From Hyphomicrobiales bacterium (GTDB taxonomy: Bacteria > Pseudomonadota > Alphaproteobacteria > Rhizobiales > Rhizobiaceae): a stretch of DNA of 64,000 bases. The notes under the pieces are model-generated. The model searched no databases and was not told the DNA's origin. It saw nothing but the letters and a program-made list of their open reading frames with translations. The stretch spans positions 1 to 64,000 of the forward strand of contig UEIJ01000033.1 in assembly GCA_900470195.1 (NCBI GenBank), written 5' to 3'. A program made the position numbers and the translations under genes. Within the stretch, counting starts at the first letter, position 1. Each line of letters starts with the position of its first letter. Below are positions 43,761 through 52,244 of this stretch, piece by piece.

Positions 43761-44394
43761 CCAGTTAGTATTCATTGTAGACGACGACGAGCGCATCCGC
43801 GAAGCCTTGGAGGAACTTTTGGCTTCGTATGGCATGCGCACTATGTCATTTGGATCGGCAAGAGATTACGTCAATGCTCACAAGCCTGATGTTCCGTCTT
43901 GCCTCGTGCTCGATGTCGAACTTCCGGATATTAACGGTCTGGAACTGCAGAAACAGATTTCGGTGCAGGAACATCCGCCCATCGTCTTCATCACTGGACA
44001 TGGCGATATTCCCAGTTCTGTTCGCGCAATGAAGCGGGGCGCTGTCGATTTTCTGACCAAGCCCTTCAGTGACGCAAAACTCCTGGCGGCAATCAATGCG
44101 GCAATCGAACAAGATCAACAGCTACGCAATAGTCGGGCGGAAATCGAATTGCTGAGACAGCGCTATGGAGAACTCACATCCAGAGAACGAGAGGTGATGC
44201 CGTTAGTCGTGAGCGGTCTCCTCAATAAGCAGGCAGCTGCCGAACTCGGCATAAGCGAAGTGACGTTGCAACTCCACAGAAGGAATGTCATGCAAAAAAT
44301 GGCGGCAGCGTCGCTCCCTGATCTCGTACGCATCGCGGAGAGGTTGAAAATACCGATCACCCACTCGCGCAGATCAAAAGGGGAGGAACTATGA
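43750..44394 (+). CDS. FixJ/NarL-type response regulator, copy 1
   Basis: The 214-residue protein has a receiver domain (residues 7-120; acidic DDDE, phospho-acceptor Asp in LVLDVELPD near 55, Thr in FITGHGD, Lys in FLTKPF) and a LuxR-type HTH (about 140-205; LTSREREVMPLVVSGLLNKQ). The start at 43750 lies inside the kinase stop region, so the genes are translationally coupled. The receiver loop LPDINGLELQ and GHGDIPSSVRAMK are typical of FixJ. It is the first presumed output of the multi-PAS kinase. Confidence 0.92.
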   Translation: MSISQLVFIVDDDERIREALEELLASYGMRTMSFGSARDYVNAHKPDVPSCLVLDVELPDINGLELQKQISVQEHPPIVFITGHGDIPSSVRAMKRGAVDFLTKPFSDAKLLAAINAAIEQDQQLRNSRAEIELLRQRYGELTSREREVMPLVVSGLLNKQAAAELGISEVTLQLHRRNVMQKMAAASLPDLVRIAERLKIPITHSRRSKGEEL

Positions 44395-44780
44395 TCGAGA
44401 ACAAGCTCGTAATTGCAGTTGTTGACGACGATTCACGGTTACTGGAATCAATGGAAGATCTGTTGGAGTCGACAGGGTACATGGCTCGCTGTTTTTCTTC
44501 TCCCGTCTCACTGTTAACGCGGGGGCTTGGAGGTATAGACCTCGTTATAACGGACATCGGCATGCCGGACATCAATGGCTTCGAATTGCGAGAAATAGTT
44601 CAGGAGGTTCGTCCTGATATTCCTGTATTTCTCATTACAGGAAGGCACGAAATAGCAGACCAGGAGCGAGCTCAGGGAATAACAGGTTTCTTCAGGAAGC
44701 CGTTCGATGGACAGGCATTGCTTGCAGCAATTGGTGAAGCATTAGACAAGCGTCGAATGGAGGGTGGACATGAGAACTGA
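44391..44780 (+). CDS. Stand-alone receiver-domain response regulator
   Basis: The 129-residue protein is a single receiver domain: acidic pair in VVDDDSRL, phospho-acceptor Asp in LVITDIGMPDINGFEL near residue 54, Thr in FLITGR, and Lys in GFFRKPF near 106. There is no output domain, so it may act as a phosphate sink, a relay, or a protein-protein regulator. It overlaps the genes on both sides by a few bases within the kinase-regulator operon. Confidence 0.9.
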   Translation: MIENKLVIAVVDDDSRLLESMEDLLESTGYMARCFSSPVSLLTRGLGGIDLVITDIGMPDINGFELREIVQEVRPDIPVFLITGRHEIADQERAQGITGFFRKPFDGQALLAAIGEALDKRRMEGGHEN

Positions 44781-45453
44781 ACAGCAGTCACACAATTTGA
44801 AACCAGGGCAATCGTCAAAACGCGCAACGGATGCGGAGCAGCCATTCGTTGTGATCGTAGATGACGATGAGGCCATACGAGAGGCACTCTTCGAGTTGAT
44901 CTTATCGGCAGGGCTCAGGCCCATAGCTTTTGCCTCTACACGCGAGTTGATTGGAACCGACCTGCTGGAAGCACCGGGTTGTCTAATCCTTGATGTGCGC
45001 ATGCCGGGCACAAGTGGGTTGGATTTACAGCGGCAATTGGCACAAAGCGGCAATCCCAAACCGATCATTTTCCTGACTGGTCATGGTGATATTCCGATGA
45101 CTGTCGAGGCAATGAAAGCTGGCGCAGTCGATTTCCTGACCAAGCCGGTGCGAGATCAAACATTGCTTGATGCAGTTACGTCAGCAATAGAAATGGATGC
45201 GCAGCGACGTTCCCACGCAGTCATCGTCAAACGCAATATCGAGCACCATGAGACCTTGACCCCCAGAGAGCGGGAGGTCTTGCGGGAAGTGGCACGCGGT
45301 CGACTTAACAAGCAAATTGCTTTTGACCTGGGGATCAGTGAGGTAACCGTCAAGCTTCATCGGGGAAATGTCATGCGGAAAATGGAGGCATCTTCCATAG
45401 GGGAGTTGATTAGGATTTGGGAAACTCTGCCATCGCAGATCCAGAATGCATGA
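44770..45453 (+). CDS. FixJ/NarL-type response regulator, copy 2
   Basis: The 227-residue protein has a receiver (about 26-140; VIVDDDEAIREALFEL, Asp in CLILDVRMPGTSGLDLQ, GHGDIPMTVEAMKAGAVDFL, Lys in TKPV) and a LuxR HTH (about 160-220; LTPREREVLREVARGRLNKQ). A polar N-terminal extension of about 25 residues precedes the receiver. ATG 44770 with GGAGG is preferred to GTG 44764. It is paralogous to copy 1 and is the last gene of the kinase operon; different HTH helices (VKLHRGNVMRKM versus LQLHRRNVMQKM) suggest overlapping but not identical target sites. Confidence 0.92.
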   Translation: MRTEQQSHNLKPGQSSKRATDAEQPFVVIVDDDEAIREALFELILSAGLRPIAFASTRELIGTDLLEAPGCLILDVRMPGTSGLDLQRQLAQSGNPKPIIFLTGHGDIPMTVEAMKAGAVDFLTKPVRDQTLLDAVTSAIEMDAQRRSHAVIVKRNIEHHETLTPREREVLREVARGRLNKQIAFDLGISEVTVKLHRGNVMRKMEASSIGELIRIWETLPSQIQNA

Positions 45454-45575
45454 TACGAACCCTGCTGGAGATTGATCGTTTCAAATGGCCGGGGTTCGGA
45501 AAAAGAGCGCGACATCAATCCAAGGCTGGTTTGTTGAAGATTCTGTCCTAATTGTCTGAAAAGCTAAATATGGCC

Positions 45576-46472
45576 TCACGAGGAAGCCAATGCTTTTGCT
45601 CGGCTTTCGACCATATCGCAAAGAACGCGCACACGCGTGGGAACCAGGCGCTTATAGGCGTGCACAGCGTGAAATGGCATAGACGGAAGTGTTAGCATTT
45701 TCGAAATTTCGACCAGACTTCCTTTTTCGAGATCGTCCTTAACCACACAACGCATCACAACAGCTGCACCGAGACCATGTCTGGCAGCGGCTTTCAAAGC
45801 CTGGCCTGAATCGCAATCGACACGTCCTTGTGGGGCGAAGTGAGTACCATCATCCAGCTTTACGTCGTTCGGGTATCCATTGGCCATATACCTTGCAAAG
45901 GGCAACTTGGCGGCTTCCTTTATCGTGCCAGGCAAACCATGATTGTTCGCAAAATCCGGAGAACCGACCATAATCATTTCAAAATCGGCCAGTCGGCGAA
46001 TGATCAAATCACCATTCTCGACCGCTCCCACCCGAAATGCCACGTCGTAATCTTCGCGAATAATATCGACGTGACGATCGGTCAGGCCGATTTCAAGATG
46101 AATTCCCGGGTAACGCGCAGCAAAGCCGGACAATATGGTGTCAAGGAACAGCGGGGCAAGTTCACTAGACATGGAGAAGCGGACACGACCTGATATCTCC
46201 TTGCGTGCATTGATTTCATCATCGGCAATATCGAGTTCGCGAAGCAGGGGAGACAGGCGCTCGAATAGCAAATGTCCGTCTGCAGTCAGTACGAGAGCAC
46301 GCGTCGACCTTAGAAAGAGTCGCGCTTCGATGAGTCTTTCAAGTCGTCCGACACTTCTGGAAATAACTGAAGGGGATGTCTTGAGCAGCCGGGCTGCTGC
46401 ACTGAAGGAACCTGCTTCCACAGTGCGCACAAATGCCAGAAGGCCTGCGGTTTCATTCAAAAGGTTTGGCAT
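45576..46472 (-). CDS. LysR family transcriptional regulator
   Basis: The 298-residue protein has the N-terminal LysR HTH (residues 5-65; LLAFVRTVEAGSFSAAARLL, SPSVISRSVGRLERLIEARL) and a C-terminal ligand domain (about 90-295). It belongs to the CrgA/AaeR-like group. The start at 46472 has GGAG 5 bases upstream; 46508 is an in-frame alternative without a site. It is divergent from an SDR gene, with a perfect dyad between them that covers the SDR ribosome-binding region, so it probably controls the SDR and the NTF2-like gene. Confidence 0.9.
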   Translation of the reverse strand: MPNLLNETAGLLAFVRTVEAGSFSAAARLLKTSPSVISRSVGRLERLIEARLFLRSTRALVLTADGHLLFERLSPLLRELDIADDEINARKEISGRVRFSMSSELAPLFLDTILSGFAARYPGIHLEIGLTDRHVDIIREDYDVAFRVGAVENGDLIIRRLADFEMIMVGSPDFANNHGLPGTIKEAAKLPFARYMANGYPNDVKLDDGTHFAPQGRVDCDSGQALKAAARHGLGAAVVMRCVVKDDLEKGSLVEISKMLTLPSMPFHAVHAYKRLVPTRVRVLCDMVESRAKALASS

Positions 46473-46531
46473 TCGAACTCCGGAAGCAAAAGTGAAATAC
46501 CCAGCCATGGGCTAATGGAACACAGATCAAA

Positions 46532-46560
46532 TCCATATTTTACCTCCAGATCAATATGGA
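46532..46560. promoter_or_regulatory. LysR-type operator candidate, TCCATATT-N13-AATATGGA
   Basis: TCCATATT (46532-46539) and AATATGGA (46553-46560) are perfect 8-base inverted copies separated by 13 bases, in the 96-base gap between lysR and the SDR gene. The right arm overlaps the SDR Shine-Dalgarno sequence, so binding there would block SDR expression. LysR sites usually contain a T-N11-A core; this dyad is somewhat wider. Confidence 0.55.
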
Positions 46561-46568
46561 GAAAGTAT

Positions 46569-47318
46569 ATGGGTCTTCTCAAAGACAAGGTGGCCGTCAT
46601 CACAGGCGGCAGCAGTGGCATCGGTAAAGCTACCGCTAAACTATTCGTGGAGAATGGAGCACAGGTCGTCATAACTGCTCGCCGACAGGACGCTCTAAAC
46701 GCAGCACTGAAAGACATCGGCGGAAATGCCATTGGCATCTGCGGCGATGTCTCCGATCTTTCCCACCATAAACGGGTGGCAGATGAGATCTCCGATCGCT
46801 TCGGCACTTTCGATATCTATTTTGCAAATGCCGGTGTCATCGACCTTAAAGCGTCTGAGGCAGTGACTGAAGATATTTATGATCGACATTTCAACATCAA
46901 TACAAAAGGTGTCTTCTTCGGTGTCCAGACATTATCACCTCTCATAAATGATGATGGCACTATTATTGTCACCAGTTCTCTGGCGGCAACCAAGGTCCTT
47001 CCCGATCATACAGTTTATGCCGGGTCGAAGGCGGCTGCGGTGGCATTTGTGAAGAACTGGGCTCTCGAATTCAAGCATAGACGTATCAGGGCAAATGTTA
47101 TCAGCCCAGGACCCACAGATACTGAAATCCTGGGTAAACTTGGAATCTCAGATGTCGAACGCGAACCGTTTCTCAAGTTGATGGCCGAAACGATTCCCGT
47201 AGGGAGATTGGGAACAACTGATGAACTGGCACGAGCCGCTCTGTTCCTCGCTTCACAGGCGAGCAGCTTCATCAATGGCATTGATCTCCACGTCGATGGC
47301 GGAATGTCGCTTGTTTAA
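46569..47318 (+). CDS. Classical short-chain dehydrogenase/reductase (FabG-like)
   Basis: The 249-residue enzyme is a classical SDR: TGGSSGIGKATAKLFVE (residues 12-28), NAG in FANAGVI near 88, catalytic Ser in VTSSLAATK near 138, YAGSKAAAVAF (Tyr/Lys) near 151-155, and SPGPTDTEIL near 182. GGAG precedes ATG 46569. The NTF2-like gene follows after 12 bases. Such SDR-LysR pairs are frequent in soil bacteria and oxidise or reduce xenobiotic carbonyls; the substrate is unknown. Confidence 0.92.
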   Translation: MGLLKDKVAVITGGSSGIGKATAKLFVENGAQVVITARRQDALNAALKDIGGNAIGICGDVSDLSHHKRVADEISDRFGTFDIYFANAGVIDLKASEAVTEDIYDRHFNINTKGVFFGVQTLSPLINDDGTIIVTSSLAATKVLPDHTVYAGSKAAAVAFVKNWALEFKHRRIRANVISPGPTDTEILGKLGISDVEREPFLKLMAETIPVGRLGTTDELARAALFLASQASSFINGIDLHVDGGMSLV

Positions 47319-47330
47319 AGGATCTGGATT

Positions 47331-47771
47331 ATGACACAGAGTAATTCTGAAATTGCTGCTTTTGTTGAGAAACTGGCAGAAGTGGGCAGCCATTATCGCA
47401 TGGACGAAATGGAAGAGTTATATTCGGAAGATCTGGCTTTCCTGGTGTTGACGCCAGATGGCGAAATCTCCCGCTTTTCGAAAGCGGGAATATTCGAGGA
47501 GTTCCGGTCACGACGAGACGCAGGAGAACTTCCTCTTCTTACCACAAAACGATTCCTTCATATTGAAGAGCAGGAAGATGAAGCCACTGTCATCCTCTTT
47601 CGCCAGATGAGTGAAAAAGCGACCCCTGCATTTTATGAACTGCGCCTTAGAAAGCAGGAGGGCAACTGGAAGGTTTGCGGTGAAACAGTATTGCCGTGGC
47701 CTGACCTTTCTCAAGCTGGCAGCTTTCTTCCTCCGCGAGAAAAGCAATTACCAGATCAGACCGGAACTTGA
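47331..47771 (+). CDS. NTF2/SnoaL-like domain protein
   Basis: The 146-residue protein has the size and pattern of the cone-shaped NTF2-like fold: an N-terminal helix pair with HYRMDEMEELYSEDLAFLVL, a central FEEFRSRRDAGELPL region and C-terminal strands ending in RLRKQEGNWKVCGETV. The family includes ketosteroid-isomerase-type enzymes and ligand-binding proteins, and catalysis cannot be assigned from the few polar residues visible. It is cotranscribed with the SDR and controlled with it, probably by the divergent LysR protein. Confidence 0.7.
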   Translation: MTQSNSEIAAFVEKLAEVGSHYRMDEMEELYSEDLAFLVLTPDGEISRFSKAGIFEEFRSRRDAGELPLLTTKRFLHIEEQEDEATVILFRQMSEKATPAFYELRLRKQEGNWKVCGETVLPWPDLSQAGSFLPPREKQLPDQTGT

Positions 47772-48007
47772 GTGAAAACTTAGCTTTCAAGCGGGAATAG
47801 TCGTGTTTGAACGACCGTAGATATATGAAACCTCGGTGGCGAACAGTTGCCACCGGGATCATTCAAATCCTGTCAACAAGTATAGATTGCTCGGTAAATT
47901 GAACTCTGCAAAGCTTCATCAATCTTAATATGCAGGTCAGGCGTTGTTCTCGTAACAAATTTCTCTCTGACACGTTTGCAAGTTGAATTTTTTCAAAGGT
48001 GATCATC

Positions 48008-48391
48008 GTGACTGGGATGCAAGAAGCTGAAGCATTGAATGGCGTACGTTTCCAGAGGCGGGCCTGGAACTGGGTGATTGAGTGTTTCGGAAGGGATCTG
48101 GCGAACGACAGAGCGGAAAGGAATCGTCGGTTTATCGAAGAAACCGTAGAACTGGTCCAGTCTCTGGGATGCGACAAGACTACCATACTTCAAATCGTTG
48201 AATATGTTTACGCTCGGGACACTGGTATTCCTGAACAAGAAGTCGGCGGCGTTATGGTAACTTTTGCAGCGTTATGCGAGGCAAACAACATCGAGATGGC
48301 TGTTGCCGGGCGAAACGAACTCTCGCGCATATCGTCAGTCAAGGTGATGAGAAAAATCCGAGCGAAGCATTCTTTGAAACCGAAACTTTGA
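48008..48391 (+). CDS. MazG-like nucleotide pyrophosphohydrolase-related protein
   Basis: The 127-residue helical protein has features of the MazG/all-alpha NTP-PPase superfamily: WNWVIECFGRDLANDRAERN with RRFIEETVELVQSLG supplying the acidic ExxE helix, then a second acidic helix EVGGVMVTFAALCEANNIEM. It would hydrolyse non-canonical NTPs or alarmone-like substrates, but several MazG-like families are not characterised. GTG 48008 with AAAGG is favoured; GTG 47999 and ATG 48017 are alternatives. It stands alone on the plus strand between gene-free stretches. Related proteins occur in phages and rhizobial plasmids. Confidence 0.65.
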   Translation: MTGMQEAEALNGVRFQRRAWNWVIECFGRDLANDRAERNRRFIEETVELVQSLGCDKTTILQIVEYVYARDTGIPEQEVGGVMVTFAALCEANNIEMAVAGRNELSRISSVKVMRKIRAKHSLKPKL

Positions 48392-48802
48392 GCCAACGCT
48401 GAGATCAGGGATATGCCCCACCCCGTAAGCTGGATGTGAGCGCTGTTCTCGACGACCCTGCACCAATACTTTGGGCGTAAGTGGCCCAGTATGATGGACA
48501 GGATGTTCCATGCCATCAGCCAATCGACCCTATGTTGTCTCCCGCGATATTTTTGAAAGCAACTTGGTAAAGCAGTTTGAAAGCAGAGATCGCGATTGCG
48601 GCTTCAGCAGTCAGTATCAAGTTGGCATATCGGGATCTCTTGATGAAGGCACGAGATCACGCATCAATCGGATGGATTACATGTCTGTCTACCGTGTTCA
48701 CCGTCTCGATACTGGAAACTAGCCAGCACGTCCGAAACTCAGACGAATGTCTAGGGCGAAATGCCCACCATTACCGGCATCTCGTAAACAGGAGAAATCA
48801 TC
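48392..48802. other. Gap without recognisable gene
   Basis: Some 410 bases without a credible frame. The right end (GGAGAAATC before 48803) holds the ribosome-binding site of the next gene. Confidence 0.4.
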
Positions 48803-50014
48803 ATGTCCAAGCATATCCTCATTGTTGGCGCCGGTTTTGCCGGTGTTATGGCAGCATTGGCTGCCTCTCGGCTGAGGCACGAAAAGAGCGTGTCAGCTGA
48901 GGATTTGAAGATCACCGTCGTGTCCCCCGAACCGGAGCTGGTCATCCGCCCCAGGCTCTATGAACCCGAGCCCGATAAAATGACGGCTCCTCTTGGGGAT
49001 CTCTTCTCCGCTACTGAGATCAATTTCATTGCAGGTACAGTAGAAAAGATCGACGTTGCTGGTAGCCAAGTTGCGATCATAGATGGCAATGGTCGAAGCT
49101 TCCTACAATCCTATGACAGACTCGTGCTTGCTGCTGGTAGTCGCGGTTTTCAGCCACCAATCCCCGGGCTTGAGGAATACGGCTTTGCCTCCAACCATCT
49201 TGAAGAAGCTGTAATACTGGATCAGCATCTGCACAGGCTTGCTGATCATCCGGCAAGCCCCGCACGAGACACAATTGTGGTAGGCGGAGCGGGTTTCACA
49301 GGATTGGAAGTCGCTACCGAACTCAAAACGCGTCTGCGTGGTATTCTGGGTTCGAGGACTCATCCGCGCATCATAATTGTGGACCGGAATCCGCATGTCG
49401 CTCCGGCGATGGGAGAAAATCCACGTCCATATATTGAGCAGCGTCTCAAGGAACTGGGTATAGAGACCCGATTAAACACGGGAATTGCAAAACTCGACGA
49501 GAATTCCGTAACGCTTGATAACGGAGAACGGATCGAGACGGCGACAGTTATCTGGTCGGGAGGCATGCGCGCCTCGCCGCTCACAAGTCAGCTCGAGGCA
49601 GAAAGAGACCAGCTCGGACGTATCATAGTGGAACCGGATCTGCGCGTACCTGGTCACTCTCAGATTTTCGCGACTGGAGATACCGCAAAGGCGGCAACCG
49701 ACAATGAGGGAAATTTTTCGCTGATGTCCTGTCAGCATGCACGTCGACTTGGCGCATTTGCAGGCCATAATGCAGCAGCGGAACTCTTAGGCGAGCCAAC
49801 GTTGGCGTATAATCAGCCCGCATATGTTGTTTGCCTTGATCTCGGTGCTGACGCTGCAATTTTTACACGTGGATGGTCCGGCAAAGTTGAAATCACCGGC
49901 ACCGACGCGAAGAAGGTGAAACAGGAGATCAATACGGTCTGGATTTATCCGCCAGTTCCAGACCGGGCCACGGCATATGAGAATGTTCATATAGCGCGGA
50001 CGGTCGATTTCTAG
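48803..50014 (+). CDS. NDH-2-like FAD/NAD(P)-dependent oxidoreductase
   Basis: The 403-residue flavoprotein has two Rossmann dinucleotide sites: FAD at residues 5-20 (ILIVGAGFAGVMAALAAS) and NAD(P)H near 155-170 (TIVVGGAGFTGLEVATEL), plus the C-terminal FAD motif IFATGDTAKAA near 285. This is the layout of type II NADH:quinone oxidoreductases and related disulfide/carotenoid-type reductases. No clear membrane-anchoring C-terminal amphipathic helix is seen, so a quinone link is possible but not shown. GGAGAAATCATC precedes the ATG. The gene is alone. Confidence 0.88.
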   Translation: MSKHILIVGAGFAGVMAALAASRLRHEKSVSAEDLKITVVSPEPELVIRPRLYEPEPDKMTAPLGDLFSATEINFIAGTVEKIDVAGSQVAIIDGNGRSFLQSYDRLVLAAGSRGFQPPIPGLEEYGFASNHLEEAVILDQHLHRLADHPASPARDTIVVGGAGFTGLEVATELKTRLRGILGSRTHPRIIIVDRNPHVAPAMGENPRPYIEQRLKELGIETRLNTGIAKLDENSVTLDNGERIETATVIWSGGMRASPLTSQLEAERDQLGRIIVEPDLRVPGHSQIFATGDTAKAATDNEGNFSLMSCQHARRLGAFAGHNAAAELLGEPTLAYNQPAYVVCLDLGADAAIFTRGWSGKVEITGTDAKKVKQEINTVWIYPPVPDRATAYENVHIARTVDF

Positions 50015-50071
50015 TTCGTTCAATCAATGTCATCCTCGGGGAATCTGATCCGCTCGATCTCGGGGATTACG

Positions 50072-50107
50072 ATTATGGCCCGCTTTCCTTGTAAGGCGGG
50101 CCATAAT
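50072..50107. repeat. 12-bp perfect inverted repeat downstream of the flavoprotein gene
   Basis: ATTATGGCCCGC (50072-50083) and GCGGGCCATAAT (50096-50107) are exact inverted copies around a 12-base loop whose ends can pair further. It lies between the flavoprotein stop (50014) and the pseudogene end (50177), so it may be a bidirectional terminator, although neither side has a T-run. Confidence 0.5.
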
Positions 50108-50176
50108 GAACATACGAGTTTCGGCGTGTTTGTCCGGCCAAAACAGTGTTCTGAGGCTGCATGGCGGCAGAGCGCG

Positions 50177-50678
50177 TCAATCTCCAAGAAGATCCATGTT
50201 CCACAGCTTGTCGCGGCTGCCATATTCATCCTTGACCTGCTCTATGCTCAGGCACGTGCTGGGCGAAAGATAGGTCGGAACACCTACCTTGTCGAAATCC
50301 TCGCGCTTTGCAACCTTGCTGTTTGGGCCAATAAGGCTTGGAAGAGCTGCCGCTACGAAATCCGGATTTTCTGCAAGGATCGATTCAAATGTCGGGAACT
50401 CAACGGTGAGAAGCTTTACTTTAGAACTGGCGGCTTCAAGCTGCGGCAAAACTTTACTCGGCCAGAACGCCGTTCCTGCCATTTTGCTCTCAAGCCCCAG
50501 AAGCAACATGATCTCAGCGCTGTTCTGTCCAAGGCGGATCGTGCGTTCCGGCGCCTTCTGAACGTAACTTTCGTACCGCAGTTTTCGAGCGTCAGCGGAT
50601 ATTGTGTGGCGGCATCTGCTGCATTGTTCTGAAGCGCGAACAGAGCACAAGGCCTGTAGCGGCCAGAAGAGTTTTCAT
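50177..50678 (-). pseudogene. Frameshifted and truncated iron-siderophore/cobalamin-type ABC binding protein
   Basis: The minus strand encodes the N-terminal half of a periplasmic binding protein of the FepB/BtuF class, in three frames. A signal peptide starts at 50678 (MKTLLAATGLVLCS). One missing base there shifts the frame into YPLTLENCGTKVTF, and a second missing base shifts it to QKAPERTIRLGQNSAEIMLL, which continues with GLESKMAGTAFW, VEFPTFESILAENPDFVAA and ends LWNMDLLGD. The second lobe (about 150 residues) is lost. No permease or ATPase gene is adjacent. The gene is non-functional but the damage is slight in the first lobe, so loss is fairly recent. Confidence 0.85.
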
Positions 50679-51150
50679 TGCGATCACTGATAATATCCTG
50701 AATTGCGAGTGGCAGTTTGCCGTTAGCCGTGTGGAACTGGCTTCTCTATAATCTGAATGATAATTTTGAAACAAGAATTTATTAGTCTTGTTTATCCCTT
50801 GATTGCCGAAGCAAGGCACCAAGAGATACCAGATTTCGTATTTGCGGTGAAAGAAGGTCAAAAGGGATGACTGGCGGTCATACTTTATCAAAACGGGAAG
50901 TGTTTTTGCCACCTCGAGAGGAGTTTTTGACTGGCAATCAGCGCATCACGAGAGTGTCAGAATAGTTGACGGGTCGATTCCGTTCTATACGACGAAAGCT
51001 GTTTTGATATGCCCGGCCTTTCACCGCACAATAGATCAGAGCCCAAATAATCTTCGATCGATCATCCTGCAAATCATTTGATAAACGGTACTACTCTTGC
51101 GCCTCTGCGGATGATAACTACTGTCAAGGATCATCAGTTGTGAAAATGAC
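50679..51150. other. Gap upstream of the LacI gene
   Basis: No credible gene. It contains the promoter regions of the broken binding-protein gene and of lacI, and a copy of the dispersed 13-bp motif at 50927-50939. Confidence 0.4.
50927..50939 (+). repeat. Dispersed 13-bp motif, copy 3
   Basis: TTGACTGGCAATC, identical to the copies at 15086, 25768 and 61593, in the gap between the broken siderophore gene and the Amadori operon. Confidence 0.6.
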
Positions 51151-52164
51151 ATGACGCAAAAAACGGCGACCTTGAAGGATGTAGCAGCATTAGCAAAAGT
51201 CTCGCGCGCCACTGCTGCTCGTGCGCTCAACAGCTACGGTTATGTTGGTGATGAAACGGCGCTAAAAGTTCAGGCCGCCGCCGAGAAGCTTGGATATAGA
51301 GGCAATCGACTGGCCCAGGCTTTGCGCAGCGGTCAACTTCCGATTATCGGTTGTGTTCTCGGCGATATACAAAATCCGTTCTTTGCAAAAATTGCCCATG
51401 ATGTGGAAGTGCTGGCGCGCGAAGAAGGGCACAATCTCATCATCGCCAGCAGCGAAGAACAATTGGAACTGGAAAAATCCTTGCTGGCGAGTTTGCAATC
51501 GCTCAGCATTCGAGGTTTCATAGTAGCGCCAACCTCAGCCGAGGATAATCAGCATCTGCAACGTCTGATCGATGAGAATGTGCCCGTGGTGCTGATCGAT
51601 CGTGCGGCGCCAGGCATTGAGTGCGACAGCGTCCTTGTTGACAATGAAGGCGGCGCGCGAAAGGCCATTGAGTATCTGATTGGAATGGGGCACCAGAATA
51701 TTGCGCTTTTGCAAGACGATGCGCGCATCTTTACGTCACGCGAGCGTTTCAACGGTTACAAGACTGCGTTGCTCGCGCATGGTATAGAGCCGAATGAAAA
51801 AATGATATCGGTCTCGCAATCGACGGTTGAACACGCCATCGATGCGACCATACGCCTGTTCAGCCGCCGAAATCCTCCGACAGCACTGTTCACGGTGGAC
51901 AGTTTGATGACGCAGGGCGCGCTTTTGGCGTTCCGCTCGATGGGTATATCGATTCCCCACGATGTGTCTTTGATTGGCTTTGACGATTTTAATCTGGCCA
52001 CTTTTACCGATCCGCAGATCACTGTCGTTGCTCAGCCGGTGTCGGAAATCGGTCGGGCCGCGGGCCGGCTCATGCTTGAGAAAATCGCGGGAAAAAAGGG
52101 ACCTCCGCAGAAAATAAGCTTTGAAACCAAGCTGATAGTCAGAGGTTCGGTAAGCCGTCGTTAA
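51151..52164 (+). CDS. LacI family transcriptional regulator
   Basis: The 337-residue protein has the LacI headpiece (residues 7-60; LKDVAALAKVSRATAARALN, hinge LGYRGNRLAQALRSG) and a periplasmic-binding-protein-like sugar domain (about 65-335; IIGCVLGDIQNPFFAKIA, FTVDSLMTQGALLAFRSMGI, DVSLIGFDDF). It precedes the Amadori-compound operon, with a perfect 20-base palindrome before the next gene that is a natural operator. The ligand is probably the Amadori compound or its phosphorylated form. Confidence 0.92.
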   Translation: MTQKTATLKDVAALAKVSRATAARALNSYGYVGDETALKVQAAAEKLGYRGNRLAQALRSGQLPIIGCVLGDIQNPFFAKIAHDVEVLAREEGHNLIIASSEEQLELEKSLLASLQSLSIRGFIVAPTSAEDNQHLQRLIDENVPVVLIDRAAPGIECDSVLVDNEGGARKAIEYLIGMGHQNIALLQDDARIFTSRERFNGYKTALLAHGIEPNEKMISVSQSTVEHAIDATIRLFSRRNPPTALFTVDSLMTQGALLAFRSMGISIPHDVSLIGFDDFNLATFTDPQITVVAQPVSEIGRAAGRLMLEKIAGKKGPPQKISFETKLIVRGSVSRR

Positions 52165-52244
52165 GCTGACGACGACCAAAACCTGGCCCTTTAAAAAATT
52201 TCAAAAACCCACTTGCCAGAAGAAAATTCTTGTGCGCTAGATAT

